Below, piece after piece: positions 14,032 through 21,967 of a stretch of 22,524 bases of DNA (within the stretch, counting starts at the first letter, position 1; each line of letters begins with the position of its first letter). The position numbers and the translations under genes are program-made. The stretch is taken from the IMG/VR virus record IMGVR_UViG_3300030117_002091, positions 1-22,524 of that record. The stretch is one strand, 5' to 3'. A model generated the notes under the pieces. It searched no databases. It was not told the origin of the DNA and worked only from the letters and a program-made list of their open reading frames with translations. This DNA comes from a virus.

Positions 14032-14409
14032 ATGGCTGAGGAAAGTAAAGCAAAGAATTTTGATGTTTCAAAGTATCAAATTTCTCCAACAACGCAGAAA
14101 AGAAAGGTTGTTATAGAAGAAACAGGAGATGAGTTTGATGTATCCATTAAACCCTTATCTTGGGCAAAAAGAAACCAAATAGTTTCAAATTGCTTACAAA
14201 TAGGTGCTAATGGTTCTCAATCATTCAATGGTGATTTATACATCAAAGAATGTTTAAAGGAAATGATTGTAGAAGCTCCTTGGGGAAGAACCTCAGAAGT
14301 TTTTCTATCGTCTATTGACTCTAGGTTAGGAGCAGCTTTAGAAGCTCTTGTACCTTCAGCTACTGAATCTTCAAATGCAGCCGAGGCCAACGAAATAAAA
14401 AAAGGGTAA
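14032..14409 (+). CDS. Tail assembly chaperone (lambda gpG-like)
   Basis: This 125-residue soluble helical protein lies between tail tube and tape measure, the standard place of the G/GT pair. Recognisable parts are 'IKPLSWAKRNQIVSNCLQI', GDLYIKECLKEMIVEAPWG and a final LGAALEALVP helix. Family role: it coats the tape measure during tail assembly and is absent from the finished virion. AGGAGG (14022-14027) precedes the ATG. The gene ends in an in-phase A AAA AAA heptamer just before its stop, followed by an overlapping frame at -1, so a longer fused product of 206 residues is predicted. Confidence 0.8.
   Translation: MAEESKAKNFDVSKYQISPTTQKRKVVIEETGDEFDVSIKPLSWAKRNQIVSNCLQIGANGSQSFNGDLYIKECLKEMIVEAPWGRTSEVFLSSIDSRLGAALEALVPSATESSNAAEANEIKKG
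14397..14403 (+). promoter_or_regulatory. Programmed -1 ribosomal frameshift site (A AAA AAA)
   Basis: The zero frame reads ATA AAA AAA GGG TAA, so the heptamer A AAA AAA is in the correct X XXY YYZ phase. Slipping back one base continues as AGG GTA ATG GCT and enters the next gene's frame without a stop, giving 124 + 82 residues. I did not find a clear downstream hairpin by eye. Confidence 0.75.
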
Positions 14410-14651
14410 TGGCTTTCTGGCGACAAGCGAGTAATGTCTCAATTGAGGAATCTCTCTTGTATAGTTATTGGAGTACAGTTCTTCAGTTTCTTAAGATGGG
14501 AATAAGTTGGGAAGCCATAATGGAATTTACAGATAGTGAAATGAGTGTAATTATGGGAGTTGAAATGGCTTATAACCAAAGAGAGAACGAAGAGCAAGCT
14601 AAACAAGCAGCTAGCTCTAGAATTTCTAATATGCATAGAGGTATGATGTAA
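14409..14651 (+). CDS. Tail assembly chaperone, second frame (T part of a G-T type fusion)
   Basis: This 80-residue frame is in -1 relative to the preceding chaperone gene. Its ATG overlaps the upstream stop by one base and has no convincing SD of its own. It is likely made mainly as the C-terminal part of the frameshift fusion. It is helical, with 'LLYSYWSTVLQFLKMGISWEAIMEF' typical of the second chaperone in siphoviruses, followed by a charged ENEEQAKQAASSR tail. In lambda the T part recruits the tail tube protein; the same role is expected here. Its stop overlaps the tape measure start (TAATG). Confidence 0.75.
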   Translation: MAFWRQASNVSIEESLLYSYWSTVLQFLKMGISWEAIMEFTDSEMSVIMGVEMAYNQRENEEQAKQAASSRISNMHRGMM

Positions 14652-16495
14652 TGGCTATATCAGCAATTATAAATACCGGTCTTGAAAAAGTAACACAAAC
14701 CATGCTTTCTGGTATGGAAATAGCCGCCGAACAATCAGCCAAAGGTGCTGGTTTTGCTAGAGGAGGCGTTGCTGCCGCAAAAACACATGTAAGTGAGTCT
14801 GTAGGTGCTGACGTAGCTAAAGAAATCCCTGGCATGATAAAAGATGGGTTTGCTATGGCAAAAACACAATTAAGTGAATCTTTGGGACCAGATGCTACAG
14901 AACTAGCAAATTTGGTAAAAGATGGGTTTGCTGGAGCACAAGCACATATCCCAAACGCTATTAAGGGTGCTATAAGTCCTATGATTAGCGATGTGGGGAA
15001 AATTGCTGGAGCAGGGGCAGGTGCTGCTAAAGGAGTTGCAGGTAAAGGTGCTGCAATGGGTAAAGGTTTCGATAAAGGACTAAATGAACTAGGTAAAAAA
15101 TTTAGTGAATACAGTGGAAACGTTAAAAAAGGAGTTGGAGCTACATTTGGCCCTATGGTTGAGGATGTATTTAAGGTTGGTACCAAGGCTAGTAGAGGTG
15201 TACAAAAAGCTGGGGGTGCAATAGGAGACTCTAAGATGGGTCAAATGATGAAAAGTAGTGCTGCCATGGGAAAAAACATATCTAAAATGGCCGGTGTAAA
15301 CCTTGGAATAGCAAGTTTATTACGTCAATCACAATTATTCACAGGTGTGGTTGGTATGATTTTCCAAATCATTGGTGCCTTTATTGATATTTTACTTATA
15401 CCTTTTATGCCTTTGATAACAATGTCTATGAAATTAGTGGCTAAACTTTTACCCCCTATGATGAAGGTAGCTATGTGGTTAAACAAACAAGTTGAAAAAG
15501 GTCTTGAAAAACTTGTAGAAGGGGTTGAGTGGCTTTTAGGTTGGGCAAACAAACCATTGTCTGAATTTTGGAAAGGCTTGAATGAATTAGGTGGGTATTT
15601 TGAAAGTGGTGCAAAAGAAGTTTGGGATGGGTTCAATCACTTAGGAAGAATATTTGCAGGACTTGGTGCTGCTTTTTGGGACGGACTTAATCATTTAGGA
15701 AGAATATTTGAAGCAATTGTTACTGCTATTTGGGATTGGTTAAAAGAAAAAGGTGTAGAATTTAAAGAGTGGCTTGACGGACTACCTGCAGCAATATCAG
15801 GAGCTTGGGATACAGCTAAAAATTGGATTGATACAAACATAGTGCAAAAAATAAAAGATGTTTTATCTTGGACAGGTAATTTCTTTAGTGATATAGCTAC
15901 TTCTATTAGCGATGGATGGGGTGCAGCGGTTAATTGGTTAGTTGACTGGGTTGACGAAAATATAGTTGTACCAGGTAATGCGTTTTTTAATTCGGTAGGA
16001 GATTTTATTTCTAACATTGCAACCACCATAAAAGATGCTTTTGTAGATGGTTTTAATGCAATAAAGGATTTCTTTACTAGTACGGTGCCAGAGGCACTTA
16101 AAACTGCCTTTGGGTTTGTAACATCGAAAATAAGTGCTATATTTGATTTCTTTTCTACTGTTTTTGCACCTATAGGTAATTTTGTACAAGGAATATTAAA
16201 TAAAATAACAGGTTACATTGTAGATATAATTGGCTTCCTTGGAAACGCTGGGTTTGGTATAGGTCAAGCGGTAAGAGGAGGAATGGGTTTTGATAATAAA
16301 GAAGACTTTAATCGAATGATTGCCGCAACTAGAGCAGATTTATCTGTGAAAGAGCAAAGTAGTCAGATAGAATTAATTATAAAACAAGAACAAGATGCTG
16401 CTCAGCAAGCTATAAGAGCGGCTGATAGACAAGCCAACACAGTGATGATAAAACAACAACAAAGTTACGACTTACAATTAGCGGATGGTATGTAA
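14651..16495 (+). CDS. Tape measure protein
   Basis: This 614-residue protein lies directly after the chaperone pair. It is Ala/Gly/Lys-rich and helical up to about residue 215, with a loose repeat of 'AKT.(V/L)SES.G.D' near residues 45-90. Residues about 222-275 are strongly hydrophobic (GVVGMIFQIIGAFIDILLIPF, then LLPPMM), as in tape measures that may enter the host membrane. Trp residues 307, 325, 343 and 361 are exactly 18 apart within WDG.NHLGRIF repeats. The rest is Trp/Phe-rich and helical, ending in a Gln/Ala coiled coil. At the usual ~0.15 nm per residue this predicts a tail of about 90 nm. No peptidase motif was recognised. Confidence 0.85.
   Translation: MAISAIINTGLEKVTQTMLSGMEIAAEQSAKGAGFARGGVAAAKTHVSESVGADVAKEIPGMIKDGFAMAKTQLSESLGPDATELANLVKDGFAGAQAHIPNAIKGAISPMISDVGKIAGAGAGAAKGVAGKGAAMGKGFDKGLNELGKKFSEYSGNVKKGVGATFGPMVEDVFKVGTKASRGVQKAGGAIGDSKMGQMMKSSAAMGKNISKMAGVNLGIASLLRQSQLFTGVVGMIFQIIGAFIDILLIPFMPLITMSMKLVAKLLPPMMKVAMWLNKQVEKGLEKLVEGVEWLLGWANKPLSEFWKGLNELGGYFESGAKEVWDGFNHLGRIFAGLGAAFWDGLNHLGRIFEAIVTAIWDWLKEKGVEFKEWLDGLPAAISGAWDTAKNWIDTNIVQKIKDVLSWTGNFFSDIATSISDGWGAAVNWLVDWVDENIVVPGNAFFNSVGDFISNIATTIKDAFVDGFNAIKDFFTSTVPEALKTAFGFVTSKISAIFDFFSTVFAPIGNFVQGILNKITGYIVDIIGFLGNAGFGIGQAVRGGMGFDNKEDFNRMIAATRADLSVKEQSSQIELIIKQEQDAAQQAIRAADRQANTVMIKQQQSYDLQLADGM
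15569..15733 (+). repeat. 54-bp (18-residue) tandem repeat in the tape measure
   Basis: The period is set by TGG codons at 15569, 15623, 15677 and 15731. The central two copies share NHLGRIF and an identical 15-base stretch (TTAGGAAGAATATTT). Regular Trp spacing is known in other tape measure proteins. Confidence 0.8.
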
Positions 16496-16497
16496 TA

Positions 16498-17022
16498 ATG
16501 GCTGAATTAGCAGTACTACTAAGAGACCACGATAATGCAAATGCAACTGTACGGTTGGCTTTAAAAGTTGACCAGTTGTCTATTTCTGTTGGTAAACAAC
16601 CAATGCAAATACCTATACCTTCTGCATCTCCAATACTTATGGATTTAGGTGCTAACAGACCATCTATAACAATATCAGGCATAGTAGATAATATAGGTAT
16701 GGATACTACTAACACTACGGCTAATGCATTCTTTAATATGGAATCAAGAACTATACAAAGTCAAACTTATTATATTCCTTATAAAAACTACCTGGAAGCT
16801 CAATTAGTTAAATTCAACTCTTCTACAGCAAATGATTTACAAATAGAGGTAGGAGATGCTACAACCCCAGATTATTCTGGAAGTGGTACAACAGCTTCTA
16901 CTGGTGGTGGTATATACAAAGTAGCTATACAACAGTTTCAGTTTTCTCAAATGCCTGCTACGGAAGATAGATGGACATTTAGTATTCAGTTTGTTTCACA
17001 ATGGCGAGAGGGAATAAGTTAG
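16498..17022 (+). CDS. Distal tail / minor tail protein
   Basis: This 174-residue beta-rich protein lies between tape measure and hub, the usual site of the distal tail protein (Dit). N-terminal 'VRLALKVDQLSISVGKQP' and the C-terminal strand 'YKVAIQQFQFSQMPATEDRWTFSIQF' flank a middle with ITISGIVDN and a Gly/Ser/Thr loop near residues 128-140. The closing 'DRWTFSIQF' strand recalls tube-like folds. The ATG follows the tape measure stop by two bases and the gene ends flush with the next ATG, so the genes are coupled. The call rests on position and fold pattern; no signature motif was found. Confidence 0.55.
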   Translation: MAELAVLLRDHDNANATVRLALKVDQLSISVGKQPMQIPIPSASPILMDLGANRPSITISGIVDNIGMDTTNTTANAFFNMESRTIQSQTYYIPYKNYLEAQLVKFNSSTANDLQIEVGDATTPDYSGSGTTASTGGGIYKVAIQQFQFSQMPATEDRWTFSIQFVSQWREGIS

Positions 17023-20000
17023 ATGGCTTCCAAGCAAATAGTTTCGTATTGGAATGGAAGTGCTTGGGTAGACTTTACTACTAGTGGCAATTCTGATTTA
17101 ATAAATATGTCTTATACAGAAGCTTTAGGCACGCCTACGGCTATTCATCTTAGGATAAGCAATCCATCTTCTGACCCCTTTGCTAACTCTGGAGCTAGTT
17201 CTAAGGGTCCTTATACAGGTGTTATAACAGATTTTATGCCTATAAAGGTTAGAGACTCAGATTCTGGTCATTTGATTTTTTATGGTGCTGCCACGAATGT
17301 AAACGAAATTTATGACGATACATTTGGAATGGTGCTAGATGTAAATGCAGAAGATTATTTATTTGAATTACGAGATAACTCTACTAGAGGTGCTTATGGA
17401 TACACAATAGGTCCTTCAGATGAAACCTTAGAAGCAGAATTAGCGGTAAGTTTAAATAATTCTGACACTACTTTTACTGTAACGGATACTTCTGAAATGT
17501 TTATAACAGGGTTTATAAAGATTGAAAGCGAAATAATGAAAGTCACTAAGATAAATAGTGCTACTTCTGTTACTGTTACTAGAGCTCAACAAAGTACAAG
17601 TGCCGCATCACATGATGGTTCTAGTACAGCACTAGCTATATCTGAACCTACTGCACCTATATATACAACAGTAGAAAACACAGGTATAAAAGATATTGAA
17701 AGAAAACTATGGAAACAAAATATATCTTCTAGAAGTGGGTTGATAAAATCATTAATCAATCACATGACAGAAAATATTACTCACCCAGGTAATGCGGCTT
17801 CTACAGATGCAAGATTTACAGATTCAACATTAAAGTATAGAGAAAATGAAATTTATGAATTAAGTGGTAAGGGGAAGAAGGCAGCTCTTAGACACATATC
17901 AAAAGCAGCGTCAGAAGAACCACACGCATCTGCGGCAAACAACTCAGAAGATTTTGGGTATGATTTTTATGTAGACCCAAACTTTTCATCTACAGCTACA
18001 AGTCATAAACCAACACCATTTTTTAACTATTTTAAAAAAGGGACTAGACCTACTACAGAAACTGCGGGTCCCCAAGTGTTTGGTCTTAGTTTACAATTAC
18101 CTTCTCCAGACTTAGTTACAGGTGGGAGGTTTGTAGAAACAGGTAGAACAAAAGCTTTATATAACACAGAAATAAAAAGACCTAAGAAAGACATATATAC
18201 AGATGTAGCAGTACAATATGCAGCAGTTTCAAAAGGAGCTAAAGGTGATGGTACAGCCGTTTCAAATGAAATTGTAATGGAAGCTATCGAAATATATGAA
18301 AACACTGGTTTAACTAACTTGGGAGATTTTAGGTGGGATGGTTATGACATAGATGGAGGCACACCAGGAACGGATAGTCCAGAGTGGTTAGCTGCTGTAC
18401 TTACACAATTAAATGGTGCTATTTCAGCTGGTGATACACAAATAACCTTAGATTCTACTGAAGGAATATTCCCTGAAATGATTCTTTCAATCAACCAACC
18501 AAACGCTGGAGAACACATAAAAGTTTTATCTGTTGATTCTGCTACTCAATTAACAGTAGAAAGAGGTTTCACAGGATATGGCTCATCTCTTGGTGATGCT
18601 GATAGAAGTGACGATGCTTTTATATGGGCATTAAGAGTTGCAAAGATTCAATATATAGCAAATACATCTGAAGCAGAGACAGTTACTAGAGCTAATGCGT
18701 GTTTAGCACTTATATCCCACGTAGATAAAGGTGTGAATGAAAGCTCAACAGTTTGGAATACAACAGATGGGTTGTTCAATATATTCTTTGGTGAAAACTC
18801 AGTTGCTCAATTCAAATTAAAATCAAGACCTAGAATGACTTTAGGTATAAGAAGGACATTTAACTTTGCAACTGGCTCTGAAACGGCACCAAACGCTATT
18901 AGAGAAAATGTTGCGGCTGCATTAAGAAGAAGAACATCTTCATCTGCAGAAGGAAAATTAGACACTTACAATCCTCCTGTATATCATATTGATAATGTAC
19001 CAAGTGCAGCTTCCGGGTCTGGAACACAAACAATCACTTATGGTGAAACAACCTTATTAGGTACATTAAGTGATGATATAAACAATTCAGTTACAACAAT
19101 ACCTGTAACTAATACTATAGGTATGTATACAGGTCAAACTATAAAGATAGGTAGTGAAAAAATAACTGTTGGTACAGTTGCAAGTAAAACATCTTTAACA
19201 GGATGTACTAGAGGAGCAAGTTCTACCTCTGCTGCATCTCATTCATCAGGGGCGGCTATAACAGATGCTAGTGTAGATTTAAGAAAGTATGGGCTTAGAC
19301 CTGGTATGTGTGTAAACATATTATCTAGTGGAGTTCCTAGTACTTCTTATGGTTATGTATCATCAGTATCGGCTACACAAATAGTTGTTACCTGGTCAAC
19401 AGGTGGCGTATCTACTAGTTCCCCAACAGATTCTACATTGAGATATTACATACCAGTTAGAGTTGGTGACGTAATACATGTACGAGACGACCTAGCTAAT
19501 ATAGATGCAAAAGCTATGGTTTTGAATATAACATACCAAGAGGGCTCAGGTTCTTCTCTTACTTCTTATCAAGTGGTTAGTGCAGAATCTGCGGAAGAGC
19601 AAGGTGCTCCAAAGAAATCGTTAGTATCAGCTACGGCAGAAGCGACTGCTCAAGAAGAAGGATTACCTCCTACTCCAGAGTTAGCGTCAGACGCTAACGT
19701 TACTACTAGTGTGGTATTTTCTTCGTCATCAGCTAGTCAAGTAAATTGGGCTGCAGGAAACATATACATTGGTGCTGATGTGTATGCTATTTCAGGAGCC
19801 AATACAAGTCAATTAGAAACTTTAAATTCAGATGGTAGAAAATATTATGTATATTACAAAAAAGGTGAAGATAGATTTAGAGTAAAATCAGAATCAGATT
19901 TTAAAAATATTGTCGCTAAAAAAAGAGATAGTGAAATAAAAGTTATAGCCCACGTTCATTATGATTTACCTTATGCTGCTTGGAGCATGGTAGGTATAAA

Positions 20001-20574
20001 AGGTGGTAATGTAGGAGATAACACTAGAGTAACAGGAACACAAGCACAGATGAGAAATTTCTATGCTGATGATGGTGGTGCTATTCTACCCGGATTCTCT
20101 TTTGCCGCAGATACAGATACAGGTATTTTTAGGTCAGCTACCGCTCCCTCAATAGGTTTTGCTACAGCGGGGACTGCAAGAGTGTATATATATTCGTCTG
20201 GGATACAAACAGTTATGGCTTCAAGTGGGAGTGCCGGTACTGTCTTACATGGGGATGGGAATGGGTTAATTTATAAATATACATCTTCAGAGCGATATAA
20301 AAAGAATATTGTTGATGCTGCTCTAGAATCGTCTAAAATATATGACATGAGACCAGTAGAATATGAAAACAATGAAAATTCAAAAGAAGGTGATGAAGGT
20401 AAAAAAGGATTTGGTTTAATAGCGGAGGAAGTACATGAACTATTCCCAGAAATAGTAATTTACGATGAAGAAGGAAAACCAGACTCTATAAGTTATGACC
20501 GAATATCAGTATTATTATTAATGGAAATAAAAAAACTAAAAGAAGAAATAGAAAAACTAAAGGAGAATAACTAA
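17023..20574 (+). CDS. Tail hub/tip protein with self-cleaving S74 chaperone domain
   Basis: This 1183-residue protein opens with 'SYWNGSAWVDF' and a region around residues 60-125 (PIKVRDSDSGHLIFYGAATNVN, DVNAEDYLFELRDN) that resembles baseplate hub proteins of gp27/Tal type. Three TV.RG-type modules follow, near bases 17428, 18401 and 19050 (one has VTVTRA, one TVERG, one GCTRG). Residues about 1015-1087 are a fibre neck (FSFAADTDTGIFR, GFATAGTARVYI). Residues 1088-1183 are an S74 intramolecular chaperone: the SxxRxK motif with Ser1088 and Lys1093, then GFGLIAEEVHELFP and a final Leu/Lys/Glu coiled coil. In known members this part drives trimer folding and cuts itself off just before the Ser. 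Both dyad residues are present. The mature product should be about 1087 residues. Confidence 0.75.
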   Translation: MASKQIVSYWNGSAWVDFTTSGNSDLINMSYTEALGTPTAIHLRISNPSSDPFANSGASSKGPYTGVITDFMPIKVRDSDSGHLIFYGAATNVNEIYDDTFGMVLDVNAEDYLFELRDNSTRGAYGYTIGPSDETLEAELAVSLNNSDTTFTVTDTSEMFITGFIKIESEIMKVTKINSATSVTVTRAQQSTSAASHDGSSTALAISEPTAPIYTTVENTGIKDIERKLWKQNISSRSGLIKSLINHMTENITHPGNAASTDARFTDSTLKYRENEIYELSGKGKKAALRHISKAASEEPHASAANNSEDFGYDFYVDPNFSSTATSHKPTPFFNYFKKGTRPTTETAGPQVFGLSLQLPSPDLVTGGRFVETGRTKALYNTEIKRPKKDIYTDVAVQYAAVSKGAKGDGTAVSNEIVMEAIEIYENTGLTNLGDFRWDGYDIDGGTPGTDSPEWLAAVLTQLNGAISAGDTQITLDSTEGIFPEMILSINQPNAGEHIKVLSVDSATQLTVERGFTGYGSSLGDADRSDDAFIWALRVAKIQYIANTSEAETVTRANACLALISHVDKGVNESSTVWNTTDGLFNIFFGENSVAQFKLKSRPRMTLGIRRTFNFATGSETAPNAIRENVAAALRRRTSSSAEGKLDTYNPPVYHIDNVPSAASGSGTQTITYGETTLLGTLSDDINNSVTTIPVTNTIGMYTGQTIKIGSEKITVGTVASKTSLTGCTRGASSTSAASHSSGAAITDASVDLRKYGLRPGMCVNILSSGVPSTSYGYVSSVSATQIVVTWSTGGVSTSSPTDSTLRYYIPVRVGDVIHVRDDLANIDAKAMVLNITYQEGSGSSLTSYQVVSAESAEEQGAPKKSLVSATAEATAQEEGLPPTPELASDANVTTSVVFSSSSASQVNWAAGNIYIGADVYAISGANTSQLETLNSDGRKYYVYYKKGEDRFRVKSESDFKNIVAKKRDSEIKVIAHVHYDLPYAAWSMVGIKGGNVGDNTRVTGTQAQMRNFYADDGGAILPGFSFAADTDTGIFRSATAPSIGFATAGTARVYIYSSGIQTVMASSGSAGTVLHGDGNGLIYKYTSSERYKKNIVDAALESSKIYDMRPVEYENNENSKEGDEGKKGFGLIAEEVHELFPEIVIYDEEGKPDSISYDRISVLLLMEIKKLKEEIEKLKENN

Positions 20575-20780
20575 TGGCGGATACTACAATAACAATAACA
20601 TTTACAGAAGCTCAATGGGCTAGAGTTGTTGCCGCATCTAATTATGTAAAAGGTAATTGGGAATTAGGTCCCTTTACTACTACAATAGATGCAGATTATT
20701 TATCAACACACTGGAAAAATGAGATAAGTGCAATTGTCAAAAACTACGAAAAAAGCCAAGCGTCAGTTGACGATTTCTAA
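20574..20780 (+). CDS. Small conserved phage protein, unknown function
   Basis: This 68-residue protein starts in a TAATG overlap with the hub gene, and AGGAG (20561-20565) lies upstream. 'ITITFTEAQWARVVAASNYVKG' reads like a short conserved protein I recall after the hub or fibre genes of other phages; its function is not known to me. It is acidic, soluble and has two Trp. Its last 53 bases overlap the next gene in another frame. Confidence 0.55.
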   Translation: MADTTITITFTEAQWARVVAASNYVKGNWELGPFTTTIDADYLSTHWKNEISAIVKNYEKSQASVDDF

Positions 20781-21135
20781 AATCATTCAACATAGACTAA
20801 ATAACCCACACGATACCTTGCAACAAATGGCAAATACTTTTGGTTGCTCTAGGCAATATATACACAAGGTGTTGTTACAAAACGATGTACCTACTATTAG
20901 GGCTAAACGCCAAAAAAATGTACGTTATTGTTTGATATGTAACGAAATAAGTACAAAGTTAGTTCATGATGGTTCTTGTCATTTTCAATATTACAACCTA
21001 AAAGTGAATTGTGCTTTTTGTCACATTCCATTTTATAGAAAGAGATATTCTATAATTCAAAAACATAGAGAAGGCTACAAGAAAATCTATTGCTCACGAG
21101 ATTGTTACCACAGAGCGAGAAGTAACAAGATATAA
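20728..21135 (+). CDS. HTH plus zinc-finger DNA-binding protein
   Basis: This 135-residue basic protein has a helix-turn-helix at residues 29-50 (TLQQMANTFGCSRQYIHKVL), similar to sigma region 4 and recombinase-type HTH motifs. Next come metal-binding pairs Cys68/Cys71 and Cys95/Cys98 and a C-terminal Cys122/Cys126 in KIYCSRDCYHRARS, like the treble-clef fingers of phage HNH-type proteins, though I see no HNH motif. Start: GTG 20728 is the first codon after an in-frame TAA, and TTG 20734 is an alternative; the SD is weak. A likely role is phage transcription control or DNA processing, supported by the sigma gene downstream. It overlaps the preceding gene by 53 bases. Confidence 0.65.
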   Translation: MQLSKTTKKAKRQLTISKIIQHRLNNPHDTLQQMANTFGCSRQYIHKVLLQNDVPTIRAKRQKNVRYCLICNEISTKLVHDGSCHFQYYNLKVNCAFCHIPFYRKRYSIIQKHREGYKKIYCSRDCYHRARSNKI

Positions 21136-21159
21136 TATACTATTTATAGAAGCAATATC

Positions 21160-21176
21160 TAAATCTAGAAGATTTA
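21160..21176 (+). promoter_or_regulatory. Inverted repeat upstream of the sigma gene
   Basis: TAAATCT (21160-21166) and AGATTTA (21170-21176) are 7-base inverted arms around AGA. The repeat ends 2 bases before the TATAAT at 21179. It could be an operator or take the place of a -35 element. A hairpin is possible but the loop is only 3 bases. Confidence 0.4.
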
Positions 21177-21178
21177 AC

Positions 21179-21191
21179 TATAATAATTTAT
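21179..21191 (+). promoter_or_regulatory. Candidate -10 element overlapping the sigma gene start
   Basis: TATAATAATTTAT is identical to 11888-11900. The TATAAT ends 5 bases before the ATG at 21190, so a transcript from it would begin at or next to the start codon. A second TATAAT lies at 21131-21136. Confidence 0.45.
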
Positions 21192-21714
21192 GGAACTAAA
21201 TGACGATTTAATATTGCAATGGGAACCTAAGATACAAAAAATGGTTTCTAATACCTTTATCTTAGGACTTGATAGAGAAGATTTGGCTCAAGAACTACGA
21301 ATTGGTTTAGTCAAGGCGGCTAAAGCGTTTGACGAGTCTAGAGGAATATCTTTTCATACTTACCTACACACATCACTAGTAAATGCAACACGCACATTAA
21401 TTACTAAAGCACAAAAGCAGCCACAAACTAGAAGTATCGAGTTTAAATTTAATGACTCTGAAATTATACCTACTGAAATAGCTAATGCATTAACTGATAC
21501 TAAAAACAATTATGAAGAAACAGATATAAATATTTTAATAGACACAGTTAATTTATTAGACAAGGAAAAGTATTTTATTAGATTGAAACTAGAAGGTATG
21601 ACAATGGAGGAGATAACAGAAGACCTGGGAGAAAACGCATACAAAATAAGACACTCAATTAGACAAAAAATTGAAGATATATTTATAGAACAACTGGAGA
21701 AAAGCGATGCCTAG
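21190..21714 (+). CDS. Phage sigma factor, T4 gp55-like (late transcription)
   Basis: This 174-residue protein is close to the length of T4 gp55 (185). Residues 25-70 match sigma region 2 (LDREDLAQELRIGLVKAAKAFDESRGISFHTYLHTSLVNATR). Residues 118-170 look like a region 4-type HTH (MTMEEITEDLGENAYKIRHSIRQKI). The linker is short, with no regions 1.1 or 3. Small sigmas of this layout direct host RNA polymerase to phage late promoters with a TATA-like -10 and no -35; such elements occur in this window. No SD precedes the ATG at 21190. Whether it needs the sliding clamp as in T4 cannot be told. An ECF-type sigma is the alternative. Confidence 0.75.
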   Translation: MELNDDLILQWEPKIQKMVSNTFILGLDREDLAQELRIGLVKAAKAFDESRGISFHTYLHTSLVNATRTLITKAQKQPQTRSIEFKFNDSEIIPTEIANALTDTKNNYEETDINILIDTVNLLDKEKYFIRLKLEGMTMEEITEDLGENAYKIRHSIRQKIEDIFIEQLEKSDA

Positions 21715-21967
21715 AAGAAAACGTATGAAGGGTGGGTTCATTAGAAAGAAAAAAGAACAAGCACCTAGAATAGAAGAATTAGTTTTTAGTGTAGTAGCGT
21801 CTAATCAAAATATGGACAATGCGTGGATAGAAGGAATGTTCCCAACTTTTGAAGAAGCTAAAGAAATGGTTGACAACTTTATCCAAAAAGATATTGACTT
21901 ATACGTCTATTCCAAAGATAATAGAGTTTTATACACCAAAAAAGGAGTAGTTGGTGGCGAGTTATGA
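21707..21967 (+). CDS. Small protein between sigma and helicase, unknown
   Basis: This 86-residue protein overlaps the sigma gene by 8 bases (SD GGAG at 21696-21699). Residues 1-18 are very basic (RRKRMKGGFIRKKK); residues 22-86 are mixed alpha/beta with WIEGMFPTFEEAKEMVDNF, reminiscent of small phage proteins of unknown role. The tight coupling to the sigma gene allows a role as co-regulator (as gp33 pairs with gp55 in T4), but there is no sequence signature for that. A nucleic-acid-binding tail is plausible from the charge. Confidence 0.55.
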   Translation: MPRRKRMKGGFIRKKKEQAPRIEELVFSVVASNQNMDNAWIEGMFPTFEEAKEMVDNFIQKDIDLYVYSKDNRVLYTKKGVVGGEL

